Of a stretch of DNA of 64,000 nucleotides, positions 12,528 through 25,215 are shown piece after piece. The stretch covers positions 23,196,427 through 23,260,426 of the forward strand of contig CM019713.1 of assembly GCA_009760885.1 (NCBI GenBank), in the 5' to 3' direction. Source of the stretch: Achatina immaculata (Eukaryota > Mollusca > Gastropoda > Stylommatophora > Achatinidae). Numbering within the stretch: the first letter of the stretch is position 1; each line of letters opens with the position of its first letter. A model generated the notes under the pieces. The model was not told the origin of the DNA, did no database searches, and saw only the letters and a list, made by a program, of their open reading frames with translations. A program made the position numbers and the translations under genes.

Positions 12528-12555
12528 TATAAGTCTGATTAGCTGTAATTATCAG

Positions 12556-14420
12556 GCACGTCAAACTGAGGGCCATATGGAGCACATTTGTTGTCATGAG
12601 GGCCATGCGCGACAACTAATTGAAGTCATTTAATACAAATTATTGCAGAATATTTTTATTACTTAAACTTAGAAACATACAATGTGCATACAAATGGTTT
12701 AGCAGCTAGCCACATGCATGAATGCAAAGTAATGAAGTAGTTTAACAAAAGAAAAAAAATGAAATTTAAAACAGCAACATAGACTTGTATGCAACAGCAA
12801 CAAATACATTGTACAAAAATGACAACAGTTCAAAATGAACATTTATCTACGAATATTTTTAGTGTTTTGTCCTGAAGCTTGACACTTCTTTTTAATAACA
12901 CTTGTTGCTATGTCTGGCTGACATGTCTGTGCAGTTCTGACTTTGATCAGAGGTGACAAGTGTTAATCAGTCAGCCTTGTTCTCTGAGAAGTTTTTGTGG
13001 ATTTCTTGAAGGAAAATAACTGTTCACACACATAGGTAGAACCAAACGTTCATAATCTTTGTGGCAAACTTTCTCAAGTTTTTAAATTTTTCAGGAAGGT
13101 ATGAAAAGAAACCAGGTATCCCCACTTCAAGATACTTTGCCCTGAGTGTAGAATCCGACCGCATTTCTAATAGTTCCATCTGCAGGCTTTCTTCTGCCTT
13201 GGCAACATCAAAGGTGAAGGGTGCTGAGAATAATGCGAAGCGGTTTTCAAAAGATGAGAAGTCACGAAATCTTTCCTGAAATTCTTTTGACAATTTTGAT
13301 TATCCATATCTTCCAACAACTGGCTGAATTGATGGTGGTTGAGAGCACGGCCTCTGATATAGTTCACTGTCTTTGTGACCAAACTAAGAACATGATCCAA
13401 TTTTAAAATGTCTGCACACAAATTTTGCTGATGAATAATGCAGTGAAAATCTGCAAACGATGAGTCTGGAAGCGAGTTTTCTATTTTTGTCCGTTACATG
13501 GCAGCAAGACCGTTATGTCTGCCAAACATATTCGCAGCTCAGTCGGTAGATAAGCATGCAAGTTTACTCAGATCCAAACCATAGTCATGCAGAACCTGCT
13601 CGACTTTCTCAAAGATTTCCTGGCTTGTTGTAGTGTCATGCATGGAGATCAGTTCAATTAGTTCTTCATAAATATTACATTGACTGTCACAAGCCCTGAT
13701 GAAAAAAGCAAGCTGTGCTATTCCAGTGATGTCAGCGGTCTCATCAATAGCAATAGAATGTTCAAATCTTGATGATGTGGCCTTCAACTGTTGTTTCAGA
13801 TCACTTGACATTTCATCAATCCGCTCAACAGCAGTGTTCCTGGTTAACGAAATATCTTTGAATAAGTATGCTTTCTCTGGACACGTACTTTGAGCCGTTT
13901 TTACAAGGCATTGCTTTACTAAATCTCCTTCACTGTAAGATTTCCCACTCATGCCAGTCATTCGGCTGAGTTCATGGCTTGCAGTAACGGAACTGACATT
14001 CCCTTCCTCAGTTTTCGTAAAACAGGTCTGTTAGCCTTCAGTTCCTCGAGTCTTGAGACACGCACCGGGCCTTCATATTTATTGTAAGATTGATGATTCG
14101 TTTCATAATGTCTTTTCAAGTTGTGCTCTTTTGGCGTGGCAGTGCTGTTGTTGCAAATTAAGCAATGTATCTTTCCATTCACTGTTGTGCAGAAATACTG
14201 TAATTCCCATTTTTCTTGAAACATTTGCCCTTCTTTGTTCAGTTTCCTTTTTCTCTTAGCTGGAGGAGCAGTAGCCATTTTAAATATGATGTGGAATCTG
14301 AAAAATACAAAAAATTAAAAAGAAAATAACCGGTTAAAAAGCTGAAACGAAATTCAGGCCTTCTTATGTATCCTTTGTGCGGGCCAAAGGTGTGCTTGCT
14401 AAGGGCCGCATGCCTGCCCA
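12556..14420 (-). pseudogene. hAT transposase remnant (GTF2IRD2/ZBED5-like)
   Basis: Reading leftward from 14278: a BED-type zinc finger (C..C...H...H pattern CLICNNSTATPKEHNLKRHYETNH with flanking basic residues), then at 13961-13539 a hAT core with SIAIDETADITG and HDTTTSQEIFEKVEQ, then frames at 13421-13167 and 13293-13024 with the C-terminal FRDFSSFENRFALFSAPF region. Frames change near 13500 and again near 13290, and about a third of the usual ~600-residue protein is missing. The C-terminal dimerisation part is decayed below 13020. CAGGCACGTCAAACTGAGGG at 12556 resembles the terminal repeat of this hAT group and GGGCCGCATGCC near 14402 a subterminal part of the other end. It cannot make an active transposase. 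Confidence 0.8.
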
Positions 14421-14510
14421 ATATAACTTGTGGCTTTCCTCTTTCACCTTTTTTGTTTTTTAGGTAGTTTGAGCACATTCATCAGAAGACTTTCATTGAC
14501 AGGCAACTGT

Positions 14511-14990
14511 AGTACCACTTCAACAAGTTGACTCAGCCCAGCTTTTACTATCTTATATAGTGCCACTTCAACAAGTTGACTCAGCCCAGCTTTTACTATC
14601 TTATATAGTGCCACTTCAACAAGTTGACTCAGCCCAGCTTTTACTATCTTATATAGTGCCACTTCAACAAGTTGACTCAGCCCAGCTTTTACTATCTTAT
14701 ATAGTGCCACTTCAACAAGTTGACTCAGTCCAGCTTTTACTATCTTATATAGTGCCACTTCAACAAGTTGACTCAGCCCAGCTTTTACTATCTTATAGTG
14801 CCACTTCAACAAGTTGACTCAGTCCAGCTTTTACTATCTTATATAGTGCCACTTCAACAAGTTGACTCAGTCCAGCTTTTACTATCTTATATAGTGCCAC
14901 TTCAACAAGTTGACTCAGCCCAGCTTTTACTATCTTATATAGTGCCACTTCAACAAGTTGACTCAGTCCAGCTTTTACTATCTTATATAG
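14511..14990. repeat. 48-bp minisatellite (10 copies)
   Basis: Unit core AGTGCCACTTCAACAAGTTG + ACTCAGCCCAGCTTTTACTATCTTATAT. One copy (near 14800) lacks TAT. The - strand stays open as a 16-residue repeat (YKIVKAGLSQLVEVAL) for ~120 codons only because 48 is a multiple of three. Confidence 0.96.
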
Positions 14991-15234
14991 TTATCCACCA
15001 TTTGATTGTGTTTTTATTTAAGTGAACTGTGAGTTAGTTAAACCATTACAGTCTGCTGCAGTTTATTTTGAAAAGGAACAAGAACTGTATTTATCCATGT
15101 TATGCATATCATCATTATGATGTGATCATGTGTTATATTTAGATGTGGAGATAACTTGTTATGTTTAGTTCATTCTTTGCAGTATTCTGTGTATTTTATA
15201 TACGTAAAATTCTGTGCTAAATATATCCCAACAG

Positions 15235-15366
15235 GTAATATTGTTCTTCACATATTTTATGGTGAAGCAAGAGACTACTACGACATTGAATCTCTGTGGA
15301 CACTAGGTCCAGAACGTGATCCTAAATGCCAGACAAGTAGTATTGATCCTTATGCACTTTCTCCAG
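15235..15366 (+). CDS. MALSU1: MALSU1 exon 4 (RsfS core, end)
   Basis: After TCCCAACAG (15234). Encodes NIVLHIFYGEARDYYDIESL and then WTLGPERDP, matching the conserved (I/V)V-H-(F/L)-----R-YY-LE-LW segment at the end of the RsfS fold. Ends CTCCAG before GTTAGT at 15367. Phase 1 in and out. Confidence 0.92.
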
Positions 15367-15625
15367 GTTAGTTAATGATGGTCACATCTTGATATGAACT
15401 GTGATACTATAGTTTCACCTTACATCATTATTAGAGGAGAAGGAGAGAGAGAGAGTGGAGTGGGGGTAGGAGTGGTCCTGTAAGATATTGATGTACGTGT
15501 CAGAAGATAAGGACTTTTTTTTTCTTTTTACTTCTATTTTTCTGTTTGTGAAAGTGATTTTTTAAAAAAAATTTGATTTCTTGGTAGTTCTATGTTTACA
15601 CAGATTTGTTTTGGTGTATCTACAG

Positions 15626-15808
15626 AGGATTTGTTTTGGTTGGAGACTGCAAAAGCAGATGATAAAGCCGCAGATGCAGATAAAATTCCTCCTAAAGACC
15701 ACAGCACTGCCAACAGTGATGATGGGGTGACGTCTGCTTCTAACAAAGCAACAGAAAGAAATCTGAAAACTGACCAGAGAGTGTTGAATGAAAGCGATGC
15801 AGGCTGGG
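15626..15808 (+). CDS. MALSU1: MALSU1 exon 5 (C-terminal tail)
   Basis: After TATCTACAG (15625). The tail is D/K/S/T-rich (KADDKAADADKIPPKD) with no domain I know. Two endings are possible: the frame reaches TGA at 15823-15825, or a good donor (GG before GTATGT at 15809) splices in phase 1 to 16290. I favour splicing because the next exon is acidic and codon-like and is followed by AATAAA. Confidence 0.75.
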
Positions 15809-16289
15809 GTATGTCCAAACCTTGACAGCACCAAGAAAGTTTGCTGCCAGCTGCACACAAGTTTTTGAAGTGAAAATATAAAGGCACATTTTATGATAGA
15901 AGAATTTGTTGTAGCATGTGAACTGTTTATGGAAGCCCATGGGCATCATTTTGCTACATCTATTAACCCCTTTAGAGTTTTTAAGAGTATTTCACACATG
16001 CTCATTGCTCTCCATGAGTTAACTTGCTGATTATACACAGACGCACTTCACTTCATAGAGTTATTCCTGAGCTTTCTTGCTCTGCTATAAGCAGTGGCTG
16101 GCCTAGTTACGAGATAACATGGGAGGGTGCTGGAACAGCAGATTGAACAGCCAAGTCAACCTAAATGTAGCCATATTGTGTTAGGCTACACACTTTGAGA
16201 ACAACGGCCAGTTGCAGTAAACGCCTTTGTTTCAGATACGATGAGGACTTGTTGCATGATGATACCAATGTTTCTTCTTAAATGCACAG

Positions 16290-16435
16290 CAGACAATTTA
16301 GATTTTTTGGGTGATGGTGATATTTATAGCAATGATGACAAGACTAAAACTGTTGAAATTGCACCTGAATTCTTTGATACAAGAATGGTCAAAAGTCACA
16401 TTCCAGACCAGCATTCAGATTTCAGGGAAATGTGA
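16290..16435 (+). CDS. MALSU1: MALSU1 probable last exon
   Basis: Begins after TTCTTAAATGCACAG. Phase fits exon 5 and the frame reads ADNLDFLGDGDIYSNDDK and on to TVEIAPEFFDTRMV before TGA at 16433. An alternative acceptor at 16235 (TTTGTTTCAG) is also in phase and would add 18 residues. No family motif proves this exon. Confidence 0.55.
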
Positions 16436-16481
16436 TATTTCTAGCAGAAGTGTAAAGTGATATTGGTTATCTCTTTCATCA

Positions 16482-16487
16482 AATAAA
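16482..16487 (+). terminator. Likely polyadenylation signal of MALSU1
   Basis: AATAAA 47 bases after the TGA at 16433-16435, followed within 30 bases by a GT/T-poor stretch. Position fits a short 3' untranslated region. Confidence 0.5.
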
Positions 16488-16489
16488 GA

Positions 16490-16890
16490 AAAACTATTCA
16501 CTTGGGCATCAGCATCATCATCATGAGCCCATGACAAGAAATTCTAATCATCATTACCACAAGCATAATCATTATTTGGACCACCTATACTCTCATCATC
16601 ATCATCATCTCACTATAACCATCATCATCAGTGAGTGGCAAGAAGTGTTTTTATTTCTGGCATAATAAATATTTACTTCATATTTCTGACTGTTGTGTGC
16701 CTACATGGGGATTGTGTTTGTGTGTGAAAGTAATTCACCAGGGTAAAGTGACCTTATATTTCTTAAGTAAAACTAAAAGGGTTAAGGTAGAAATTTTTGC
16801 TAAAAGTAAAAAGAAAAAAATGCTGTTTCAGTACATGAATATCTTGTTTATTTGTTTTCATTCCAGACTTTGAGAATTTGGTTGATCTAT
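16490..16890. other. Spacer with (ATC)n-rich DNA
   Basis: CATCATCAT-rich tracts at 16508-16632, then unassigned A/T-rich DNA. Two more AATAAA-like words occur but no exon. Confidence 0.45.
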
Positions 16891-17209
16891 CAGAGGATGT
16901 CTGCTGGCATATAAAAGTTTGTCTGTCAGAGGGTATTTGCTGCAGTATAAAAGTTTGTCTGTCAGAGGGTATTTGCTGCAGTATAAAAGTTCGTCTGTTA
17001 GAGGGTATCTACTGCCATATAAAAGTTTGTCTGCTAGAGGGTATCTGCTGCCATTTAAAAGTTTGTCTGACAGAGGGTGTCTGCTGGCATATAAAAGTAG
17101 GTCACTGTCAGAAGGCATCTGCTGGCATGTAGAAGTAGGTCACCATGTCAGAGGGCGTCTGCTGGCATATAGAAGTAGGTCACGTGTCAGAGGGCTCTGC
17201 TGGCATGTA
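16891..17209. repeat. ~35-bp minisatellite (~9 copies)
   Basis: Diverged copies of CAGAGGGTATCTGCTGCATA + TAAAAGTTTGTCTGT. The last three carry GTAGGTCAC inserts. Open frames on both strands are repeat products. Confidence 0.9.
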
Positions 17210-19165
17210 GTGTTTCTGTAGTCTACCATATCACATAATTCCTTATTTCCAACTCCATGGTGAACTTTGAATTGTTCTTCTTGAGATATGTCTTCTTCTT
17301 CTGTGTTCAAGGTTGTTGGTCACTTCAGATCCTGATCCCTGTCTAATTCTTTAAAATTCTTGTCCAGATAAGCCACTGGTACCAGCTTGTGAGTGGATGA
17401 AAAACCAGCAGTTTGAAGTTTCTTTGTTGGTACCTGCAGTTTTAAATGTTTGATAATTATTGTAAAATAAACACTTTTATCTTCCTGTAATGTGTATTTA
17501 TTAAAACTGATGCTGTGTCATTTGCACGTGTGACAGAATGGCACGTTTGTAACTTGAATACTTCTATTTTAGCTGTGTGTTGCAGTCCTAAGCAGATATC
17601 AAGAAACTCCTGTCAGAAATGATGTACATTTGTAGTGCTATTCCAGTGGTGGGACTTTGATGTGAATTTAAATGAGCTATATTGAGAATAATCCCATGTA
17701 GAGACTGATTTTCTAACTGTTGACTTTCTTTTCTTGGTATTTCTGTTAAATTTTAGATGAAGTGTGCGTGTCTTTCCAGCAGGGTTTGGGTTTAAGGGAC
17801 TAGTGTTTGTCATGCTGAGATTATATTCTGTTCTTATGTTTGAACTAGAAGTTAATGAAGACATATCTTGACAGAGAATCTGTTGTTGATCATACATGCA
17901 GAAGCTGCTTGTTAATTTATGTACCTGATTATGATTGTTTGTTGTGTATTAATTTAGATCATTTCTCATTTTGTTCTGTTCACTCCCTTTAAACTGTTAG
18001 AATTGATTTGCTGTCCTCAGCATGAACAAGTTGTCTCCTCTCTTTCACTTGATACCCACAACTGACAGTTTTTATTTGTAGTTTTCTTGAAGCAGTTTCC
18101 TGAGACAAATCCCCAGCTTGAGAAGTTTAGTTCCACTTTTGCAGGTTACTGGTGTATATTCTTGACTTGAACAGAAATAATTTAGTGGCAGCAAACTGAA
18201 AACATAACAAATTGATCTCATTACGAAAGTTACAAACTGAAAACATAACAAATTGATCTCATTACAAAAGTTATGACTGATTTTGTTGGACATGAAAGCA
18301 CTTTAAGGTGATGTTCAGTGGTTTCATGTGTGAGGCACGGAAATGAACAACCATCATCTTAGCAAAAGATGATGAATCAGCAGCTCATGTCCTGTGATAA
18401 GTTGCCTTATTGTTTTGTTCAAACCCTATATTTGTCATTATTGTTTTTGTCAGTATGGATTTTTTGTACTTAATTGTGTAAACTGTCTTTATTACTCAGT
18501 TCCTTTGTCATGCTTATCACTTTTTTCTTCAAGCATATTTTCTCTCTTGTAATCATCTGTACCAGACATTGGTCATGTTGTCTTTCATAAAAGAAGCACT
18601 GCATGCATCATCTTATATGTTGGCACTGGTTGTCAAGGGGCCTTTTAAAGAAAACTGGAAACGTTTCTTTACAGCCATATGTTACCTTACATTTTGCTCA
18701 CATGTCTTATTCAGAGTTCACAAATCTTGATAAAATGAACTTTTCTTGTCAAACAGCATAGGATTTTTTATTTTTTATTGTTTTTTTTTTTAGGTGTGAA
18801 CACCTGGTTGAGTTTTTGAGCTCATGAGAATCTGATCTTTGGACCACAGATAAAATCATTTCCAACATTTTAGGACCACAAACAAGAATCAGTTCCAACA
18901 CATGATATATCACAATGTAGTACTGAACATTTTATTCATCAGTTGTAAGAAAAAAAATGTTATAAACAATGTCTGAATGTTAGAGGCACAATGTGATTTT
19001 ATGTGCTGCCAGTTATAAGAGTCAAAGAGTCGGGTCTAACATTTGACAAGAGAAACCCACAGCTCCAGAAAAATATAAAATATAACAATGGGCTTACAAT
19101 GGCGGTGGATCTCTTTACTGCTCGCGGAAAACACAGGAAGAATAGATGGACTCATATAAACAGAC
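17210..19165. other. Intergenic DNA, no gene seen
   Basis: A/T-rich. Contains a 41-bp tandem duplication at 18192-18273 (CAAACTGAAAACATAACAAA...) and a T-run near 18779. No exon or element recognised. Confidence 0.5.
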
Positions 19166-19169
19166 AATA

Positions 19170-20186
19170 ATACAACTATACACAAAGCACTGCAGTAAAG
19201 CTGTGATACCAAAACGCATGAGCTAGAAAAAAAGTAGGAGCAACTTTATTACTTAACAATTACAAAGTTGTGACGTTTTGGCGTCAGCCTTAATTACAAA
19301 AACATACAGGATGAAGAAACAGAGAGAGGAGATAAAGTATCGATTCATATGAATGCTATTAAAAAAATAATTAATAATGAATAGAGAACACAGCTGTAAC
19401 TGTAAGAAGATGTGGCTTGTCCGATGCTGTGTATTAGAAATGTGGTAGGGCGTAGAGACTCTTTAAATGGAGACCTTTGATGCGTAGTCAGTGGGTCATA
19501 ACTTGGGGTGGTGGGAGGGGAGAGAGAGTGGTACAATGTTAGCCTAGCCAGGAGAAGGTGAAACAGATGATTATAGTTAGGGTAGAGGGGTTCTGAACTA
19601 TGTGTGAGAAAGGAGTGGAGAGGGATTATAATTGTTGAAGAGGAGAATGTTAAGTGTAGCTGAATAGTGAGCTTAACCCATGTGGTTCTGGCGTCCCATA
19701 ATCCTGAATGTAGTGGTTCTCAAGCACTAGGCGGCTTGTGTCATCTGTGTGACACCGTTTGATGGTTGGGGCCATTGAAATGATTTGGGACTGGTTTCAA
19801 GCATGCTGGGTGATGTCGTACAGATGTTTCTGCATGCAGTCCCCTAATCTGAGGCCAGTCTCACCAATATATGTTATCCTGCATCTTTTGCAAACGATGA
19901 CATATATCACATTATGGGACTCGCATGTGAATCCCTCATGAAGAGTGAGGATAGTTTTGGGAAAGGTGATCGTTTTCGTTTCCCAGACTACAGGGCAGGT
20001 AATGCAGCGGGGGCAGTTACATTTTCTGGTATCAACATATGTAAGGCTCCACTTCAAGTGGATGAGGATGCCCTTAAGGTTTGGCTCACATTTGTATGCT
20101 AATAGGGGTGGATAAGTGAACATGTCGCAAGTGTCTGGGTCGAGCTGGATTAGTGGCAGACGACGATAAAGAATTTTTTTAACCAT
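19170..20186 (-). mobile_element. Penelope-like retroelement, 5'-truncated (copy A)
   Basis: Reading leftward from 20186: C-terminal end of a Penelope-like protein with a CxC..C cluster (KCNCPRCITCPV), then the GIY-YIG endonuclease motif (VIYVIVCKRC ... YIGETGLRLGDCMQKHL). The frame breaks near 19797. The 3' region contains AAGGCTGACGCCAAAACGTC and ends near TTTACTGCAGTGC at ~19185. The reverse transcriptase part is absent. Same family as copy B (28.49-29.49 kb). Confidence 0.85.
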
Positions 20187-20379
20187 CTGACTAATCAGGC
20201 CATATAAATAGAAAACAACTCGGAAATGTTAAAGAGACAGAAAAGTGATTCTTAAAGTAAGTACTATCAACATATGTGGTATAAATTATAAAAAGGAGTT
20301 GCAGACAGCAAACTCAGAGGTAAAAGGTGTAAACAAATACATCAAAATTATGTATTCCTATACTCCAGTGAGTGAGCGA

Positions 20380-23290
20380 GCAAGAAAGAGCAAAAGAGTG
20401 TCAGAATGATCATAGATCCAAACACTGCTGGCAAAATCTTGGAAACAAAATAAAAAGAATTATAACTGTTCAAATAGAAAATGAGGAGACCACAACCTAC
20501 GTCCAAATATATGCTCCTTGTAATACAGCGGACATGGAGGAAGAAAGTGAGTAGTTCTTTGGCAACCTCCATGATACACTAAACAACATAACTAAAAAGG
20601 AAAATGTTATAATCATGGGGACTTCAATGCAAGAATGGAAACTAGTAGAACTGATGTAGCAGACTACATGGGTGCCTTTGATGACCAACAGTGCGTTAGA
20701 AATGAAAATCATAGCAGACTCCTAGAACTGTGCAGCCAGCATGAACTTTTTTATCACAAACATTCCTTAAACACAGAGTCCCAAATATATACCTGATACA
20801 AATAGAATGATGACATGCGGAAACTAAACTGATCTCATGCTAGCAAGGAACAAGAAGAAAAGCTCAGTCATAGATGCAAGAGCAATACCCAACCTGAGTT
20901 CAAGCACAGACCACAAAGCAGTCATCAGAAGACACAGGAAAAACCATAACAGAACTCCCAAGAAGAAAAGTAAAAAAAAAAAAAAAACTAAGCAAGCTCA
21001 AGGAAGAGAATATGAGAATTGTTCATAAACTTACCAACAGAAACAAAATCAGTGGAAGAGGAATAGGTCTTGTTCAAAACCAACTTTTTGCCAGTAGCAA
21101 AGGAAACATGGCACTATGAAAAAAGGAGGTAGAAAAATGAAAATAACAACATGGTGGAATGATGAGGTGAAAGAGACTGTAAAAGAAAAGAAAAATAAAG
21201 AATGTATGAGAAGTAAGGAGTATCTAGACTACACTGAATACTGAATTGCAAGAAGACACTCTAAGAGGGTAATAAAAGAAGCAAAGGTAAAATCATGGCA
21301 GGAATACAGTGAAGTATTAAACAACAATCATAAAGAAGCTACAAAAACTTGTTATAAAAAGATCAGCACAATGAGAAAGTGAGCAAAGCACTTTGACCCA
21401 ACAGAGACTGTGACTGATGGTAATGGTGATCCAATATGTGAACCAGAGAGGGTAATACAGCAATGTACTTTGACAAGTTACTCGACATACTATCCAAGCA
21501 AGCTAAACCCATGATAATATAGCTGACCCTATAGAACTAGAACCAGGCATACTACAAGCTGAAATCAGAGAAGCCATCAGAAAGGCCCAATGAACAAAGT
21601 CCTAGGATGTGATGGAATACCCAATGAATTAATCAAATGTGTGAAAGAGGTTGGAATAGCTTGGCTTCAGACTTTATAACTTGGTATGGGAAAAACAAAC
21701 GCCACAGGACTGGAGAAATGCTGTAATTGTTCCAATATGGCAAAAAAAAGGCAGTAAAATGGACTGCAACTAATATAGAGGTATCTCACTGTTAAGCCAT
21801 ACTGGGAAAATGTTCTGCAAGATCCTAGAGAATAGACTGCGACCAGTGATTGAACCACAGTTAAATGAAACTCAGATAGGATTTAGAAAAAATAGAAGCT
21901 GTACAATGCCATCTTAGATAGATAAACTGTGGGAAATCTTACAGCATTATGGAGTTAGTACACATATGATCAACCTATGTAAAAACCTATAAGAAAAGAG
22001 TCAGTGTACAATTAGAACAAATGCAGGACACTCTGAACCATTCGTCATAAAATCTGGAGTGAGACAAGGCTGTGTACTATCTCCCTTACTTTTCATAACA
22101 TACACTGACAACATCTACAAAGAAGCTAACATACATAATAAAAACTACATGACAAAGCTGCCCAACAGCCCAACCCCAGAAAGAATGCTAATAAACCCAC
22201 AACATCTTCCAGAAGACACACCCAAGAGGAGGACCATAAACAAACTTCTTTTTGCTGACGATCAAGCACTTATAGCCACATCAGAAAGAGACCTACAGCA
22301 GAACATGGATAATTTAGCAAAGGGGGTGTAGAAGCCACAATGTGAGGATCAGTGCTGAAAAAAATGGAAGTCGTGACTACAGTGAGAGAAGAAATCCAAA
22401 GATCTTCCTAGACAACCAGCCCTTGAAACAAGTGAAACATTTCAAATACCTAGGTAGCATAATATCATCCTAGACAACCAGCCCTTGAAACAAGTGAAAC
22501 ATCTCAAATACCCAAGTAGCATAATATCATCCTCAGGAAAAACATGCTGAGATTGAGAACAGGTGCAATAAAGCAAACCAGATCATTGGACAAATGACTC
22601 CTTTACAGAAAAACAAATACATCACAACTAAAACAAAAAGGGAACTGTACAACACACTTTTCTCCCCAAGTCTATGCTATCAATGTCAAACATGGACACT
22701 AACAGCCAAGAACAAAAGAAAAATCATCACGACAGAAATGAGAAGTTTAAGGAGAATACTAAATGTGAGAGGAAGAGGCCACATAAGAAATGACACCATC
22801 AGAGCAAAGGTTGGAGTAACATCAGTATTACACTATATCCAGAAATAGCAACTCAAATGGTCTGGGCATGCTACACGGTTACCACCAGACAGTGTATTAC
22901 AGAAAACATTCACACTAAGATTTGTAGGTAACAGAGGAAGAGGCCGCCCACACAAGAGACAGAGAGAGGAAATCACAGAAGCATTAAATGAAGCAAGATA
23001 TTTGTCCCCTCAGCACTGGATGGTATATGTGGAAGGAGAAGAGACAAGACAACAAAGTGCACAGCACACAACAAAATAATGGGTGAGCAACTGGATCAGT
23101 TTGGCAACCACGTAGAAACGGGACACTGACACAAGCCATGCTACCCAGAGATACCTCAGAAGTAATGACCCAAATTTAGAACAAAATAAGTTGTATCTGT
23201 TCTACAGAACTATTACAAAAACTGTAAATGTGTGACCTTGAGAAATGATTTTTTTTCTTTATGTACCAATAAAAATGTTTTAAAAGAAAA
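20380..23290 (+). mobile_element. Non-LTR retrotransposon (LINE), decayed, endonuclease + RT
   Basis: In order: apurinic-type endonuclease pieces (QIYAPCNTADMEEESE at 20491, MGDFNARME near 20618, a SSSTDHKAVIRRH segment near 20905), then RT pieces (MRQGCVLSPLLF at 22059, LLFADDQALIATSERD at 22246), and a C-terminal LCYQCQTWTLTAKNKRK region at 22594-22848. Many stops and shifts separate the pieces. A 68-70 bp segment is duplicated at about 22395-22530. The end is A-rich after AATAAA near 23268. Not functional. Confidence 0.85.
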
Positions 23291-25215
23291 AAAAACCCAT
23301 AAAAAATACAGAGCCGAAGTAACTGCTTCTAAAATGCGGTCGAGCATTACTTGACTGATGACTCTCATATACAGGACAATGATAAATAATGAGTACAATG
23401 ATAAATTCAGACAAGATTTGGCAGCATAATCTGAGAATGTGCTTAACAACATTTAAAAGAATATTTTCAGCAAAATAATCACACGAATATTCATTCCTTT
23501 TTTTTTTATAAACTTATCAATAAGAGTAAATAAGGTATGGGCACCAGTGTCAATTTTTGGAACAAACATTTCCTTAAATACTGAGAAGAAAGATGGCAGA
23601 TAATGCCTGTACATAGATCATGTTTACAACAACAGAGATGGCTGAAGGTACGCAGCCCAGCTGCTTTCTCATCATGCAGGCACGTATTATCTAGCAGGAA
23701 AATCTTTCAAACTATCTACAACAAAGTTCACCGTTTTATTTTACAAGAAAAAGCCATGTCTGCATGTACCAAAAAAAAAAAAATCGCTGAAAACTTCTAA
23801 TGTTATCCCTTCTTTACTGCCGTGCGTGTTTACAGAGTAGTCTCAACAACAACAACAACAATGACATCATCAACGACATCAACAACAACAACATCAAAAA
23901 ATACTGCAATTTCAAAATCCTGGAGTATTTGCATATTGAAGATGTCTGCACATATAGATGACAGGTCAACCTTCACAAAGCACTCTGCATAGAAATATAT
24001 TGTGTTCTCTGAACTGAGGAGACAGTATTAAGCAGTACATCTAACACATCTAAAGTAACAGCAGCAGTCAGAAATAACAATATCATTTTTTAAAGTATTT
24101 TCAATACACAATATGTACACTATAATCATACTAGAATAGTTTTTGTTCAACAATCACAAAATCTAGTATAGTTTCTGTTTAACAGTCACAAAACATACTA
24201 GTACATTTTCCTGTTTAACAATCATACAAAATATACCAGTATAACTTTTATTTAACCATCATAAAACATACTAGTATAGTTTTTTTTTAACAATCACAAA
24301 ACATACTAGTATAGTTTTTTTTAAACAATCACAAAAGGTATTTTAAGTTTAAAAAAAAATCCCCCAAAATAAATATAAAATATTTGGCAAGGCTACATGT
24401 GCCTTCTCTCCCAAGAAAGAGACATTCACTTACCTTCTAAACACATAATAAGCCAAACAGAGTTACTCCTCAACTGAACAATTTTTGTACTTTATGATGG
24501 AGCAATTGATGCACATTCAGCGGTTATCAAGCTGTCTTGATAATCAAATCATTCATTTACATTAATCAAATGACACCTAAGATTCAGTCAGAGGTGTCAA
24601 GTGTCATTTATTTATCATATATTTAACTTCAGGACATTATCACTGCAACATAACCCTATCATATAAACAAGGAGCATCTGTACTGAATCAAGATGCTATC
24701 AGATCATGTGAATAAACAAAACAAAAAACATGGTGACATCTTTAAATCTACTGATAAACAAAACATCATCAAAAAAAAAAAAAGACTGAAACTTTGTTAT
24801 TTTTCTACATTTTCTCTACATTCCTAGACGGCCTAAGACAACAGCACAGTCAATAACAACCTGACAATGTTTACCACGCAGCCAAAGACCTGAAAACTTT
24901 CAGACACTGAAGACAGGTGCTGGGGTGTGTTGCAAATGGAATTAAACACTGAACTAACGTTGCTGTCTGAGAGAGAAGAATGAGGAAGACATCAAGATTA
25001 TAGACAATCTCAAGAAATCTGAGTGATAAATGTTCAAACAGAATTTTTATTTGTAAATGTAATCTTCCTTGTGTATCATTTGCTACTTACAAAATCAAGG
25101 ATTAACTGATTTGACTTAAAGAACAACATTTCATTCCTTGCACTCTGACATATACAAAAATTGCATCCATCAATATTTAGACAGCAGTTCTCAAAACTGG
25201 ATCCCTGGGAGACTA
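23291..25215. other. Intergenic DNA with short repeats
   Basis: (AAC)n/(ATC)n tracts at 23850-23900 and a ~38-bp repeat at 24124-24335. No exon recognised. Confidence 0.45.
24124..24335. repeat. ~38-bp A/T-rich tandem repeat (~5 copies)
   Basis: Diverged copies of ACTAGTATAGTTTTTGTTTA + ACAATCACAAAACAT. Confidence 0.85.

Larger units (their letters stand above)
10216..15234. other. MALSU1 intron 3
   Basis: 5-kb intron with GTGTGT donor and TCCCAACAG acceptor. It contains four minisatellites (10243-11468, 11725-11914, 12402-12527, 14511-14990) and an antisense hAT transposase remnant (12.55-14.42 kb). Confidence 0.75.
5945..16435 (+). other. MALSU1: MALSU1 gene, mitochondrial ribosomal large-subunit assembly factor
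   Basis: Gene span for a RsfS/Iojap-family protein. In animals the family acts in the mitochondrial matrix, binding the large ribosomal subunit through uL14m and preventing premature subunit joining. Coding exons: 5945-6602, 8467-8645, 10134-10215, 15235-15366, 15626-15808 and 16290-16435. All joins keep one frame (1380 nt, 459 residues). If exon 5 is read through instead, a TGA at 15823 gives 416 residues. The RsfS core spans exons 2-4 and shows the expected order: VSAKSQRHLQAI, KEDPHLLIEG, NIVLHIF and SLWTLGP. The N-terminal extension (~219 residues) is long compared with the ~234-residue human protein. Introns 2 and 3 are filled with minisatellites, and intron 3 also holds a dead hAT transposase. 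Identification rests on remembered family sequence and is strong for the core. Confidence 0.9.

Noticed and set aside
14444..14812. 122-codon - frame with 16-residue repeats
   Set aside because: 48-bp minisatellite in an intron of the opposite-strand gene.
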